A stretch of DNA of 64,000 nt, from positions 44,853 to 108,852 of the forward strand of contig NZ_ATXI01000007.1 of NCBI RefSeq assembly GCF_000421605.1, written 5' to 3'. Position 1 is the first letter of the stretch, and the number at the start of each line of letters is the position of its first letter. Positions 8,473-16,631 of the stretch are shown here, piece after piece. Below the pieces are notes generated by a model. That model saw nothing but the letters and a program-made list of their open reading frames with translations. It ran no database searches and was not told the DNA's origin. The stretch is from Thermodesulfobacterium thermophilum DSM 1276. Its GTDB lineage: Bacteria > Desulfobacterota > Thermodesulfobacteria > Thermodesulfobacteriales > Thermodesulfobacteriaceae. The position numbers were made by a program, and so were the translations under genes.

Positions 8473-9096
8473 TTGTTTTTTGCAGTCTCAGGAGTTCTAA
8501 AAACCGTAAATCCTCCTAATAAGGCAATCATAGAAATTTTACAGGTTTTTTCCATAGAGGTTTTTGTGCCTTTAAACTTGGTAGAGCCGCTTAAAACTAA
8601 GTTTATTGATAAACCGATAACCATGTATTTGGTTAGTTTTATAAGAAAAAACGAATTTTTAGAGCTTTATGGGTTTTTAGACAAAGAAACCAGAGAGCTT
8701 TTTATAAAACTGAACACCCTTTCTAAGGTTGGTCCTAAACTTGCCTTAAACATACTTTCTGTCTTTTCTCCTGAAGAGCTAAGACAAGTAATCCTTGAAG
8801 CACGTTGGAAGGAACTTGCAAAAGTGCCAGGTATTGGCCCAAAAAGGGCAGAAAAACTGTTTTTAGAACTAAAGAACCTATTTTTAAAACCCAGCCTCAA
8901 AGGGATAACCTTACCTCCAGAAAAAGAAATGATCCTTGAAGAGGCTAAAAGCTGTCTTTTATCCTTAGGATTTAGTTCTAAAGAGATAGACTCTGTTTTG
9001 TATAACGTTTTTGAAGAAGGGGTTACCTTAGACGAACTGATAAAAAGGGCTTTAAAGGAACTTGCACCAAGTGTTAAAGAAGAAAGGTTTGACTAA
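8473..9096 (+). CDS. ruvA: Holliday junction branch migration protein RuvA
   Basis: 207 residues with a TTG start. Domain I (residues ~1-65) is the OB-fold. Domain II has two helix-hairpin-helix motifs: LSKVGPKLALNIL (residues ~77-89) and the second one, VPGIGPKRAEKLFLELK (residues ~117-133). Domain III, the RuvB-contacting three-helix bundle, is at ~150-200 (EEAKSCLLSLGFSSKEIDSV). RuvA tetramers bind the junction and load RuvB. The usual next gene, ruvB, is not here; an isochorismatase-like gene follows instead. The N-terminus begins MFFAVSG where most start MIAYLRG, so the TTG fits the fold. Confidence 0.92.
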   Translation: MFFAVSGVLKTVNPPNKAIIEILQVFSIEVFVPLNLVEPLKTKFIDKPITMYLVSFIRKNEFLELYGFLDKETRELFIKLNTLSKVGPKLALNILSVFSPEELRQVILEARWKELAKVPGIGPKRAEKLFLELKNLFLKPSLKGITLPPEKEMILEEAKSCLLSLGFSSKEIDSVLYNVFEEGVTLDELIKRALKELAPSVKEERFD

Positions 9097-9116
9097 AAAC
9101 TACAGGGGGTATTAAG

Positions 9117-9680
9117 ATGGACTGGGAAAGGTATTTTATCAAGCCCGAAGAGGCAATTCTGATTGTGGTAGATGTACAGGAAAAGTTGGTGAGAGCGATG
9201 GAAGAAAAGATAGTTTCTAAGATAATAAAAAACATAACCATCTTGGTTGAGGTAGCTAAAGTCTTAGGAATACCTGTTATCCTTACCGAACAATATCCTA
9301 AAGGGTTAGGACAAACCATAGAAGATTTAAAACAGATTCTTCCGGAATATCATCCTATTGAGAAGATAACCTTTGATTGTTGTGCCGAAGAGAAATTTTT
9401 AGAGAGTTTGAAATCTTATGGACGTAATAAAGTAATTCTGACAGGGATGGAAACCCACATTTGTATCTATCAAACTGCCTTAAGCCTTCTTTCGAAAGGA
9501 TATTTTGTGTTTTTACCTAAGGATGCTGTATGTAGCCGTAAAGAGGAAAACTGGAAGACAGGCCTTCAGCTTAGCATACTTGCAGGGGCTTTGCCTGTTG
9601 ATACCGAAACCATCACTTTTCAACTTTTACAAAAAGCAGGAACCGAAGAGTTTAAAAAATTATCGGTTTATTTTAAATAA
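9117..9680 (+). CDS. Isochorismatase-family hydrolase
   Basis: 187 residues of the cysteine hydrolase superfamily. The triad can be placed: Asp19 in VVDVQEKL, Lys in PIEKITFDCC (residues ~80-88) and the nucleophilic Cys in GMETHICIYQTA (residues ~105-116), which is followed by the conserved DAVCSR segment. Substrates in this family include isochorismate, nicotinamide and small amides; the protein is most like the YcaC-type group of unknown substrate. It begins 20 bases after ruvA with a GGGGG(T) ribosome site and ends two bases before the Rieske gene, so it may be transcribed with that operon. Confidence 0.85.
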   Translation: MDWERYFIKPEEAILIVVDVQEKLVRAMEEKIVSKIIKNITILVEVAKVLGIPVILTEQYPKGLGQTIEDLKQILPEYHPIEKITFDCCAEEKFLESLKSYGRNKVILTGMETHICIYQTALSLLSKGYFVFLPKDAVCSRKEENWKTGLQLSILAGALPVDTETITFQLLQKAGTEEFKKLSVYFK

Positions 9681-9682
9681 AA

Positions 9683-10078
9683 ATGGATAAAAAGAGACGA
9701 AACTTTTTAAGGCTTTTTTCTTTAGGTGTTTTGGGTTTTTTAACCTATGGAGCTTTTAAAAACCTAACTAGTTTATCTTCTCCCCCACCTAAAAAGGTTA
9801 TCGTTCTTTTTGAGGAGATAGAAAAAGCTAAAGATATACTTTTTAAAGAAAACTTTATTGTGATAAAAACAGGCTCTAATTTTAAAGTCTTTTCCAGGAA
9901 GTGTCCTCATTTAGGCTGTTTGCTTAACTATTCTCCTGAAGAGGATCTGATCGTCTGCCCCTGTCATCAAAGTAAGTTTAATCTTTCTGGAAAGTTTATC
10001 TCTGGACCTGCAAAAAAGGACCTTACTACATACAATTACAGACTTACTTCTCAGGGTTTAGAGGTTGAGGTTTTTTAG
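9683..10078 (+). CDS. Rieske 2Fe-2S protein with Tat-like signal
   Basis: 131 residues. The N-terminus MDKKRRNFLRLFSLGVLGFL has the twin-arginine pattern RRNFLRLF followed by a hydrophobic stretch, which would act as an uncleaved membrane anchor. The cluster site is canonical: CPHLGC near residue 74 and CPCHQSKF near residue 93, supplying two Cys and two His ligands plus the disulfide Cys pair. A Rieske protein of this kind transfers electrons from quinol at the outer face of the cytochrome b subunit encoded next. The genes overlap by 14 bases. TatA/TatC genes are present elsewhere in the window. Confidence 0.92.
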   Translation: MDKKRRNFLRLFSLGVLGFLTYGAFKNLTSLSSPPPKKVIVLFEEIEKAKDILFKENFIVIKTGSNFKVFSRKCPHLGCLLNYSPEEDLIVCPCHQSKFNLSGKFISGPAKKDLTTYNYRLTSQGLEVEVF

Positions 10079-10925
10079 CTTTCCCACCTCTCCTAAGCTC
10101 AACTTGTTTATAGCCAATCTCTGTTTGATAAGCCTTATAATCTCCATTTTATCTGGGATGGTGGTTAGTTATCATTACTTTTATACCGAACCTCTCTACA
10201 GCGTAATTCGGTTAGAGTCATCGGTGCCTTTTGGCAGGTTTTTTAGAAGCCTTCACTACTTTTCTTCTCAACTTGCTTTAATCTCAACTTTTTTCCATCT
10301 GATAGATAGCCTTTACAAAGGATGGCATCATAAAAAGAATTTTGTTGCCTGGTTGTTTTTGGTGTTAAGCTTTATCGTCCTTATTTTTATTACCTTTACC
10401 GGTTATGTGATAAGGTTTGATGAGGTAGGGAAGCTTGCAGGAACCATAGCTGAAAATCTTTGTTTAAGCATACCTTATGTAGGAGGAGTCTTAAGAGACC
10501 TTTTGTTCCCAATCTCTAAAGGAGGTCTTTATAGAGTTTATTTAGCCCATATTTATGGTTCTTTTTTATTAGCCATAGGGCTTTTTGTTTGGCATGCCTC
10601 GATTAAACGGGTTTTAAGCCTTAAATATGCCCCTTATCTTTACCTAAACCTGATTTTGCCTCTCATCTTTTATGTTCCTCTTGAGTCAGAGAAAGGGAAA
10701 ACGATAGTTACTGGTCCATGGTTTTTTTGGGGAGCTCAGGGACTTTTAAAGTTTTTACCCCCTTTGGGAGTGCTTTTTTTACTTTTTTTAGCGGTTGTTT
10801 GGCTTATTCTTTTAGGTTTTAAGCCTGCAAGAAAGTTCAGCTCCTGGGTAGGTGGTATTTTAATATTATGGTTGTTAGTTTATGTTATTTTTAGTCTTAT
10901 CATCTACAGAGATGCCCACACTTAA
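10065..10925 (+). CDS. Cytochrome b (b6-like) subunit of a Rieske/cytochrome b complex
   Basis: 286 residues with a TTG start inside the Rieske 3' end. Eight or so hydrophobic helices are visible. Heme ligands are His64 and His78 (13 residues between) and His162 and His177 (14 between). This spacing is that of cytochrome b6-type proteins. The Qo-site motif of normal complexes (PEWY) is replaced by GPWFFWGAQ near residue 218. It therefore looks like a modified quinol oxidase subunit. It precedes a membrane-anchored multiheme cytochrome c that should take the place of cytochrome c1/f. The next ATG downstream (residue 32) would cut into the first helix, so the TTG is preferred. Confidence 0.88.
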   Translation: MRFFSFPTSPKLNLFIANLCLISLIISILSGMVVSYHYFYTEPLYSVIRLESSVPFGRFFRSLHYFSSQLALISTFFHLIDSLYKGWHHKKNFVAWLFLVLSFIVLIFITFTGYVIRFDEVGKLAGTIAENLCLSIPYVGGVLRDLLFPISKGGLYRVYLAHIYGSFLLAIGLFVWHASIKRVLSLKYAPYLYLNLILPLIFYVPLESEKGKTIVTGPWFFWGAQGLLKFLPPLGVLFLLFLAVVWLILLGFKPARKFSSWVGGILILWLLVYVIFSLIIYRDAHT

Positions 10926-12630
10926 ACGTTTAGCTAAGACTAAGTCATTTTGGATTTTATTAGGATTAGTTATCTTACTCTGTTTGTTCTATTCTGAAGC
11001 TAAAAAAGATAGACGGGAGGTTGCTAAGTTAACCTCAGGTGAAGTAGAGTTATGTATTACTTGTCATCAGGAGGTAGTTCCTGAAAAGGTGCACGACAAA
11101 AAGGTCGTTGGTTGTTCTTCTTGTCATTTAGGGAATCCCTATACGTTAGACCTTAAAGAGGCCCATAAAAACATAGTAAAAAACCCCGGGGATCTGAGAT
11201 ATGTTAATCTTACCTGTGGACAACCAGGCTGTCATCCTACTGAGATATCGAAGGTAAAAAATTCTCTTATGGCTACCAACCATGGAATGATAAAAAGAGT
11301 GGTTGAAGTTTTTGAAGAAAAAGAGGTTTTATCTTTATATCCTAAGTTGAGTGTGTCTCAACTTTATCAGAGTGAGGTTTATCATAAAACCCGAAACAGC
11401 TTAGGTTTAGACTATTACCGAAAACTTTGTGGCAGTTGTCATCTTTGGTTAGAAAAGGGAAAACTCCCCTATTTTCTGAAAGAAAAAGGAGGGGGATGTA
11501 CTGCCTGTCATTTGGTAAAAGAGGAAGATGAGGGCCTCAATTCTTCTCGAAAAACCCATCCTAAACTGGTTAGATATCCTCCGATGGAAAACTGTGTAAG
11601 ATGCCATAACCGAAGTGGGAGGATAGGTTTTACCTACCAAGGACTTTATGAAAATGAGCAAGGAGGGGTAGGAGATGAAGTTTGGGTTGACGGAAGATGG
11701 TTAGATCGGGTTTCTCCTGACATTCATTTCCAAAAAGGGTTAAACTGCGTAGACTGCCATACTAAAGAAGAGGTGATGGGAGATGGGAATTTTTACTACA
11801 GTTTGCATGAGGCTTTAGAAATCGAGTGCCAAACCTGTCATGGAGGAGATGGGACTACTAAAAAAGGAAGAAAACTAAAAAATTTTCAGAAAAAAGGGAC
11901 TAAGGCTTATTTAGAAATAAAAGGTTCTAAAAAATTACTTTTAATCAAAAAACCGGTTAGAGTTTGCAGCCTTTCATATCATAAACGATTAACCTGTGTA
12001 AGTTGTCATGCCAAACATATGCCTGATTGTTACGGCTGTCATATCAAATATGACCCAAGAGAGACCCATCTTGACAAAATACTTGCTAAGGAAACGAAGG
12101 GGCTTTGGATAGAGCATGAATCTTATAGAAGACTTGCACTTCCTACTTTAGCGGTGGAAGATAATCAAAGAGTGGTTACCGTTACCCCAGGCTGACAGGA
12201 TTTTATCACCATCCTCTCAGAGAAAGGAGAGGTAAAAAAAGAAATAACAAGCCTTACCTTTGCTAAACTGAACCCTCATAGCACAGGGAAACAGGGGCGT
12301 TCTTGTAAAAGTTGCCATCAAGACACAAAAACCTTAGGGTTAGGGTATGGAAAGGTGGTAAAAGGTAAAAACTCTATAGAGGTTGTAAACTTAGAAAAAC
12401 CTTTTCTAAAATCTCCGCGGGTTTGTCTTTCTCAGATGGTTACCCTTAACGGAACTAAGCTGGTCAATTTTCCTCAGCCCAATCTTCGTCCTTTTTGTCA
12501 GGAGGAACTGGTAAAGATTTTAAGGGTGGGTTTTTGTCTAAACTGCCATTCTGAAAAGGATAAGATTTTTAAAAAATGGCCTCCTAAAAGGGTTTGCCCT
12601 TATGCAAAAGAATTGAAAAGTAATTTCTAA
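10912..12630 (+). CDS. Membrane-anchored multiheme cytochrome c with an in-frame UGA (possible selenoprotein)
   Basis: A frame of 573 codons with one internal TGA at 12193-12195. The N-terminal helix (residues ~14-27 of this start, SFWILLGLVILLCLF) anchors it, followed by eleven CxxCH heme sites and one CxxxxCH site (CGQPGCH). The sites are CITCH, CSSCH, CGQPGCH, CGSCH, CTACH, CVRCH, CVDCH, CQTCH, CVSCH and CYGCH before the TGA, and CKSCH and CLNCH after it. Downstream of the TGA the same frame stays open for 144 codons and remains protein-like, ending exactly at the MFS gene. The TGA sits in the segment VTVTPG-x-QDFITIL, where I recall Cys in relatives. So it is either selenocysteine or a recent nonsense mutation. 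The ATG at 10912 is preferred over 10882 because it overlaps cytochrome b less. It likely works as the c-type partner of the Rieske/b complex. Confidence 0.72.
12213..12232 (+). promoter_or_regulatory. Candidate SECIS-like hairpin after the in-frame UGA
   Basis: CCTCTC (12213-12218) can pair with GAGAGG (12227-12232), giving six pairs and an eight-base loop AGAGAAAG. It starts 17 bases after the UGA at 12193-12195. A G is the second loop base, and the loop begins 23 bases after the UGA, which suits the loose bacterial SECIS pattern as I know it. There is no bulged U. A hairpin this small occurs by chance often, so this supports but does not prove selenocysteine insertion. Confidence 0.35.
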
Positions 12631-13829
12631 GAATCTTTTGAGTTTAAACCCTGGGTAACTTTAGGTATCAAAAGAAAAGCAGGAAAGGAGATCAAAAAGG
12701 TTAGGCCAAAAAATAGGGTATAACCTAAATAGGTGGTTAAAAGACCTGACAATCCTCTTGATAAAGTTAAAGAAAGACTGAAAAGGGTAGAAAAAACCGC
12801 GTACTGGGTTGAAGAAAACTCTTTTTGACAAAGCTTGGTAAGAAAGGTAACAAAGGCTGCTGTGCCAAGGCCTCCGGTAAAGCTTTCGATTATAGAGGCT
12901 AAATAAACGGTCTCTTTGGGAAGGGCTGGGATCGAGGCAAAGGTATAACCTAAGTTAGAGAAGGCTTGAAATAAGCCTAATGTTAGCAAGGATTTTTTGA
13001 CGGTCCATCTGCTGGAAAGATATCCTCCTAAAAGGGACCCAAGGATGGTAAGAAGGCTTCCGATAGAGCCTGCAACTAACCCTATTTCTAACCGAGAAAA
13101 ACCTCTGTCCACCCAAAAGGGATAAACCATCGCCCCAAGCAAAGAATCCCCTATTTTGTAAGTAAAGACAAACAAAAGAAGGGTGAAAACCCCTTTCCTC
13201 TTTAGTATCTCAGCGATGGGTAGAATAAACTGGTCTTTTAGAGAATAAGTTTTTTTAGGTGGGTTGTGTTTAAGAAAAGGGTTGAGTAGTAAAAACAGCC
13301 CTATGGATAAACCTGTAAGAAAGATTAGATAAAATACCGGTTTAAACCCCAAGTAATGGCTTACTGCAACCAACCCACCTCCAAAAGTAATCAGAGCTAA
13401 TCGATAGGCTGCTATCCTTAGGCCATTGGCTTTTCCTAAGGTAGCAGTAGGGATCCACTCTACCACAAAACCATCGGCAGCGGTATCAAAAACCGAGGAA
13501 AAAAAACAAAGCAGGGTAAGCAAGATGAAAAAGGTGATCCCTTGAGGAGGAATAAAGGCTAACGATAAGATAACTATTCCGATGCTTATTAAAGATATGC
13601 CCATCCAAAAAGTTTTATTAAAATACCGGTCTATCAAAGGAGCCCATAAAAGTCTTAGACTCCAGGGCAAACTGGCTAAGGAAAAAAGTCCGATGTGTAC
13701 TAAACTTATTCCTTCTGTCCTTAAAAATACAGGAATAAAGGTATAGAAAAACCCAAAAGGAAGGCCTGAAAAGAAATAGATAAGACTTAGATAAATAAGT
13801 TTTTGAGTTTCTTCTGGGAATTTTCGCAT
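12627..13829 (-). CDS. Major facilitator superfamily transporter
   Basis: About 400 residues with roughly twelve hydrophobic helices. The N-terminus (RKFPEETQKLIYLSLIYFFS) leads into a first helix with GLPFGFFYTFIPVFLR. Loop 2-3 has SLASLPWSLRLLWAPLIDRY, a motif resembling the AmpG/PucC branch and MFS loop 2-3. No substrate can be read. I start it at the ATG at 13829; a TTG-initiated form from 13895 would add 22 residues that are not like an MFS start. Its stop overlaps the stop of the convergent cytochrome gene by four bases. prmA is transcribed divergently. Confidence 0.85.
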   Translation of the reverse strand: MRKFPEETQKLIYLSLIYFFSGLPFGFFYTFIPVFLRTEGISLVHIGLFSLASLPWSLRLLWAPLIDRYFNKTFWMGISLISIGIVILSLAFIPPQGITFFILLTLLCFFSSVFDTAADGFVVEWIPTATLGKANGLRIAAYRLALITFGGGLVAVSHYLGFKPVFYLIFLTGLSIGLFLLLNPFLKHNPPKKTYSLKDQFILPIAEILKRKGVFTLLLFVFTYKIGDSLLGAMVYPFWVDRGFSRLEIGLVAGSIGSLLTILGSLLGGYLSSRWTVKKSLLTLGLFQAFSNLGYTFASIPALPKETVYLASIIESFTGGLGTAAFVTFLTKLCQKEFSSTQYAVFSTLFSLSLTLSRGLSGLLTTYLGYTLFFGLTFLISFPAFLLIPKVTQGLNSKDS

Positions 13830-13941
13830 ACAACCTACTATTTTACAACCAATTTTTAAGATTGGCACGTTATTTTTTGTCTGGGTAAAATCCAAAAATG
13901 TTTTAAAATATGATCAAAAAGGAATTAGGGGGCTTTCTTAA

Positions 13942-14781
13942 ATGCTTTATGAAATAAACGTAAAAGTTCCCACAGAAAAAGAGGAAGAAATAGAAGAAGT
14001 GCTTTATCAGTTACTTTCTCAAGGATGGGAAACAGCCTATCAGGAAGACAGGGTGGTTTTTAGGTTTTACTTTAAAGAGGATAGTCCAGAGTTAGAAGAA
14101 GTTGAGAAAACTTTAGCTAAATACCCTTTTGTGGAGTTAGAATATAAAGTTTTTGAAGAAAAGAACTGGGCAGAACTTTGGAAGGCAAACTTTAAGCCTT
14201 TAAAAGTAGGAAAACATCTTTGGGTTATTCCTCCCTGGGAAGAAGGGTTTAGCACCCAGGGTGAGGTGGTGATTTTAATAGAACCAGGGCAGGCCTTTGG
14301 AACAGGGCATCATCCTACCACCCAGATGATGCTTGAATACATAGAACATTTTGCCTTGACTAAGGGACAAAACAGTCCTTATAAGGTGCTTGACCTTGGC
14401 TGCGGGACAGGTATCTTGGCCATAGCCTGTGCTAAGCTTTTACCTAAAGCCAAAATCTGGGCAGTAGACATAGATGAAGAAGCTCTAAAATCCTGTCTAG
14501 AAAATCTTCAGTTAAACCAGGTAGAAGGAAGGATTATTATAAGTAAGGAAGTCCCTGCCGAAAAATTTGATCTGATACTTGCTAACATAGGTTATAGAGA
14601 GCTTAAAAATCTTTCTCAAAAGATGGTTGAAATCTCTGAGAAAGGAAAAACAAATATTTTTTTAACAGGTATCCTAATCGAAGATGCAGAGGAGATGTTA
14701 AGAATATATGAAGCTTTAGGTTATCGGTTGGTAGAAAAAAAGTTTTTAAAAGAGTGGGCCTTTCTGTGGATGGAGTTTTAA
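13942..14781 (+). CDS. prmA: Ribosomal protein L11 methyltransferase
   Basis: 279 residues. Trimethylates ribosomal protein L11 using SAM. The N-terminal recognition domain (residues ~1-80) has the ferredoxin-like fold pattern. The linker contains WVIPPWEE. The catalytic domain has EPGQAFGTGHHPTTQMML, split here at the FGTGHHPTT core (residues ~118-127), and the SAM motif VLDLGCGTGILAIACAKL (residues ~151-168). The NPPY-like LANIGYREL follows at ~215. Length and order match the family. It is convergent with the radical SAM gene, overlapping it by four bases. Confidence 0.93.
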   Translation: MLYEINVKVPTEKEEEIEEVLYQLLSQGWETAYQEDRVVFRFYFKEDSPELEEVEKTLAKYPFVELEYKVFEEKNWAELWKANFKPLKVGKHLWVIPPWEEGFSTQGEVVILIEPGQAFGTGHHPTTQMMLEYIEHFALTKGQNSPYKVLDLGCGTGILAIACAKLLPKAKIWAVDIDEEALKSCLENLQLNQVEGRIIISKEVPAEKFDLILANIGYRELKNLSQKMVEISEKGKTNIFLTGILIEDAEEMLRIYEALGYRLVEKKFLKEWAFLWMEF

Positions 14782-16106
14782 GGTGGTGATAACCTATGTC
14801 TTATGGCTCTGGCCAAATTCTTTATCCTTTCTATGTCTTCCCAAACAGGGTTTTTTAAGGCAGGAAACACCGAGTTGTTATGGAAGATAGGGTCATCTTC
14901 TATGGGATAGCGGGAGTAAATTTTAGCCAGTTCAAAAAAAGGAGTCCCTGGGATAGGCGAAAACTCTGCTAAATAAGGGCTTACTCCTATTTTTTCAAGG
15001 AAAAATAGGGCTTTTTCTACTTCTCTAAAGTTTTCTTCAGGGATACCGTAAAGGACATAAGCCCCTATTTCTTTAGCAGTAAATTCTGCCTGTTTAAGGT
15101 AAGAGACTGCCTCTATGAATTCTTCAAGAGTAACTTTATGGTCAAACCGATTTTCTACCCTTTCAAGCCCAAGTCTTATGGTTTTAAATCCTGCCTGTTT
15201 TAAAAGTAAGGCGACCTCTTTATCTATAAACCTTGCATGCACTGCATTAGGGGTATGAAACCTTATGTTAAGTTTGGAATCGATAACCTTTTCTAAAAAG
15301 GGTCTTAATTTTTTTTCAAAATTAAAAAGTAAGGCATCGTCATAAAAAGCAAAATCCTTAACTCCGTAGGTTTTGTGCCAAAAAATTACCTCCTCCCAAA
15401 GCCCTTCAGGAGATCTTTCTTTATAGTAAGGATAAAGCCTTTTAGAGGCACAGTAAGGGCAGTTAAACGGGCACCCCAGACTGGTCATTATGATTACGTA
15501 AGGTATTCGGGTTTGCAGGTCAAACACAGGATAGTCATGAATAAAAGCTGGGCCAGAAGGAAAGAACTCTTTTTGGACCTCGGCGAGGAATTCTTCCTCT
15601 TCTTGGGTAACCACAACAGTTTTTGTGTCTGGATAGTATGATAAAAAATGTAGGAGGTGGTCTTTACAGAGTTTGGCGTAGATTCCTCCTATGTAAATCG
15701 GGGTTTGAGGATAATTTTTAGCAAAAAAATCTATCAGACAAAAAAGCCCAGGATACCAGTAGGTAAGGGTGGTGGTAATAAAGACTGCTTTAAATTTAAG
15801 ACGAGATATCTTATGCTTAAAGGTTTCGAAAGGAAGTCCATAGCGATAAAATCTTCTTGGAACGTCTTGAAAAAAACAAGGCTTTGGCACAGGTTGTTTA
15901 TAAAAATGTCCTGTGCCAAAGTCCCTTCTTTTAGGAAGCTTAGGTAGTTCTTCTGCAAAGGGGTCAAGCAGGTCTAAATAATAAATTCTATATCCTAACT
16001 TTCTTAACTTACCCCCTATATACAGTAACCCATAAGGTTTAAGCCAGAAATCATAGGCAGAAAAGTCATATATCCAAGGATTAATAAATAAAAAATCTAC
16101 TTCCAA
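14778..16106 (-). CDS. Radical SAM protein with N-terminal B12-binding-like domain
   Basis: 442 residues. Residues ~1-150 form a cobalamin-binding-type Rossmann region (FLFINPWIYDFSAYDF, then GGKLRKLGYRIYYLDLLDP), lacking a clear DxHxxG motif. The radical SAM core follows: the [4Fe-4S] ligands are in TSLGCPFNCPYCASKRLYP (CxxxCxxC, residues ~212-219). Next come AFYDDALLF and a TIM-barrel pattern (RLGLERVEN; GIPEENFREVEKAL). Elp3-like tail features are absent. Such enzymes methylate or rearrange unreactive carbons, but the substrate is not predictable. It lies three bases from the rhodanese gene (16110), so a link to sulfur or cofactor chemistry is possible. Confidence 0.85.
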   Translation of the reverse strand: MEVDFLFINPWIYDFSAYDFWLKPYGLLYIGGKLRKLGYRIYYLDLLDPFAEELPKLPKRRDFGTGHFYKQPVPKPCFFQDVPRRFYRYGLPFETFKHKISRLKFKAVFITTTLTYWYPGLFCLIDFFAKNYPQTPIYIGGIYAKLCKDHLLHFLSYYPDTKTVVVTQEEEEFLAEVQKEFFPSGPAFIHDYPVFDLQTRIPYVIIMTSLGCPFNCPYCASKRLYPYYKERSPEGLWEEVIFWHKTYGVKDFAFYDDALLFNFEKKLRPFLEKVIDSKLNIRFHTPNAVHARFIDKEVALLLKQAGFKTIRLGLERVENRFDHKVTLEEFIEAVSYLKQAEFTAKEIGAYVLYGIPEENFREVEKALFFLEKIGVSPYLAEFSPIPGTPFFELAKIYSRYPIEDDPIFHNNSVFPALKNPVWEDIERIKNLARAIRHRLSPP

Positions 16107-16109
16107 CTT

Positions 16110-16586
16110 TTACCAGCTAAGCCCCACCACACTTCTTCCGGCTGCTTTGGTAAGTTCAGAAATACCACCATCAAGGACTATAGCTTTATACCCAAGCATG
16201 TTAAGAGGCAAACTGGCAGCAATCGCTCTGGCTCCGGTGTGGCAAACTACCACGATTAATTTATCCTTAGGAAGTTTTTTAAGGTTTTCTTCTTTAAAAA
16301 GTTCATGCATCGGTATGTCTATCGTGTTAGGAAGGGAAATGCTAACAAATTTTTTTTCTTGAGGAGTTCTTATGTCCAAAACCACAAAAGGTTCTTTTTT
16401 TTCAATCATCTCAAACAGATTTTTTACACTTATCATACAGGGTTTCTTAGCTATTACCTCTGGGGTAAGCTTAGAGAAAAAACTATCAAACTTTTTAGCA
16501 AGTTCTACATCATAACCCCAACCATGCTCTAAGTATCCAAGAAAAACCAACAAACCTATCGCAAATTTTTGCAAAATCCCTTTCAT
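16110..16586 (-). CDS. Secreted rhodanese-like sulfurtransferase
   Basis: 158 residues with a hydrophobic N-terminus (residues 1-24, MKGILQKFAIGLLVFLGYLE) that suggests export to the periplasm. The rest is a single rhodanese domain. The motif VVLDIRTPQEKKFVSISLPN and the active-site loop VVVCHTGARA (residues ~113-122) are present, with the persulfide-forming Cys. It may act on thiosulfate or other sulfane sulfur in the periplasm. It stands upstream of the radical SAM gene with a gap of three bases. Confidence 0.85.
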   Translation of the reverse strand: MKGILQKFAIGLLVFLGYLEHGWGYDVELAKKFDSFFSKLTPEVIAKKPCMISVKNLFEMIEKKEPFVVLDIRTPQEKKFVSISLPNTIDIPMHELFKEENLKKLPKDKLIVVVCHTGARAIAASLPLNMLGYKAIVLDGGISELTKAAGRSVVGLSW

Positions 16587-16631
16587 AGGCTCCTCTATTT
16601 TATTGTTTTTTTAAAATTTATAAAACACAAA

